In this document: positions 6,340 to 6,514 of the stretch, piece by piece
How positions within the stretch are numbered: position 1 is the first letter of the stretch
Layout of the letters: each line of letters begins with the position of its first letter
DNA from: an uncultured Lachnospiraceae bacterium
GTDB lineage: Bacteria; Bacillota_A; Clostridia; Lachnospirales; Lachnospiraceae
NCBI GenBank assembly: GCA_947175285.1
Contig: CAMWMM010000292.1
Location: 1-6,514, forward strand
Direction: 5' to 3'
Length of the DNA stretch: 6,514 bases
Notes under the pieces: generated by a model
Told to the model about the DNA's origin: nothing
Seen by the model: only the letters and a program-made list of their open reading frames with translations
The model's database searches: none
Made by a program: the position numbers and the translations under genes

Positions 6340-6514
6340 CAATACCCCTCCAAATTCTATCTTCCAGACAAGCAATTTTATCCTTTGCTATATTTAAACA
6401 TCGCTGTGCATCAGCCTGCTCCTGAGCCGCCTTATCTGCCGCCTGCTGAGTATTTTCTAAAGTGGCAGAAACTTGATAAATGTTATTAATAAATTGCTTT
6501 GCCATCTCCAAAGC
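6332..6514 (-). CDS. C-terminal end of a coiled-coil-like protein (runs off right edge)
   Basis: Sixty codons of an open frame enter from the right edge and stop at TAA 6332-6334. The sequence is strongly helical and rich in A, Q, E and D: it includes MAKQFINNIYQVSATLENT and QQAADKAAQEQADAQRCL, then IAKDKIACLEDRIW near the end. It has no glycine or proline until the last residues, as expected of a coiled coil or long helical bundle. Its stop overlaps the start of the membrane-anchored protein (ATGAGTAA), so it belongs to the same operon. The family cannot be named from this part. It could be a structural or WXG-like helical partner of the ATPase, or the tail of a longer cytoplasmic protein. 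The reading frame is well supported by the overlap, the function is not. Confidence 0.7.
   Translation of the reverse strand, partial: ALEMAKQFINNIYQVSATLENTQQAADKAAQEQADAQRCLNIAKDKIACLEDRIWRGIDE
6345..6351 (-). promoter_or_regulatory. Ribosome binding site of the membrane-anchored protein
   Basis: GGAGGGG on the minus strand lies 5 bases before the ATG at 6339, inside the last codons of the upstream gene. It selects MSKIYDKYF as the start over the longer frame beginning at 6375. Confidence 0.8.

Noticed and set aside
6340..6375. Twelve extra N-terminal residues on the membrane-anchored protein (start at 6375)
   Set aside because: No ribosome binding site, and it would overlap the upstream gene by over 40 bases, while ATG 6339 has a strong GGAGGGG site.

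Overview
The window looks like a low-GC Firmicute, most likely a gut Clostridium-type bacterium of the Lachnospiraceae. This rests on the AT-rich code, the strong GGAGG-type ribosome binding sites, the GTG/ATG starts with overlapping genes, and the style of the partial sugar-nucleotidyltransferase gene at the left edge. The assignment is inferred from sequence style, not from a search. Every gene I can support lies on the minus strand, so transcription runs from right (6514) to left (1).

Right and centre (6514 down to 1184): a tightly packed accessory operon that enters from beyond the right edge. In transcription order it holds: (i) the C-terminal end of an alpha-helical, coiled-coil-like protein; (ii) a 120-residue protein with one C-terminal membrane segment; (iii) a ~1070-residue HerA/VirB4-type P-loop ATPase; (iv) a 387-residue three-part protein ending in a WHH/HNH colicin-type nuclease domain; (v) a 134-residue SMI1/KNR4 (SUKH) immunity protein. 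Neighbouring genes overlap by 1 to 8 bases or are 4 bases apart, so translation is probably coupled along the operon. A hairpin followed by a T-rich run lies just past the immunity gene. My reading is that the nuclease is a polymorphic toxin neutralised by the SUKH protein. The ATPase with its membrane and coiled-coil partners may be the machine that exports or delivers it. The toxin/immunity call is well supported. The delivery role is inference from gene order.

Middle-left (about 1119 down to 546): no intact gene. The minus strand carries short broken reading frames: a Cys-x2-Cys fragment, a basic helical fragment, and the frameshifted C-terminal end of a TetR-type regulator. This is a small gene graveyard between the toxin operon and the next gene.

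Left (458 down to 1): a near-consensus extended -10 promoter, a leader of about 95 bases, and the first 109 residues of a UDPGP type 1 family uridylyltransferase that continues past the left edge. This gene looks like ordinary chromosomal metabolism and has visibly higher GC than the operon to its right, so the toxin region was probably inserted beside it.
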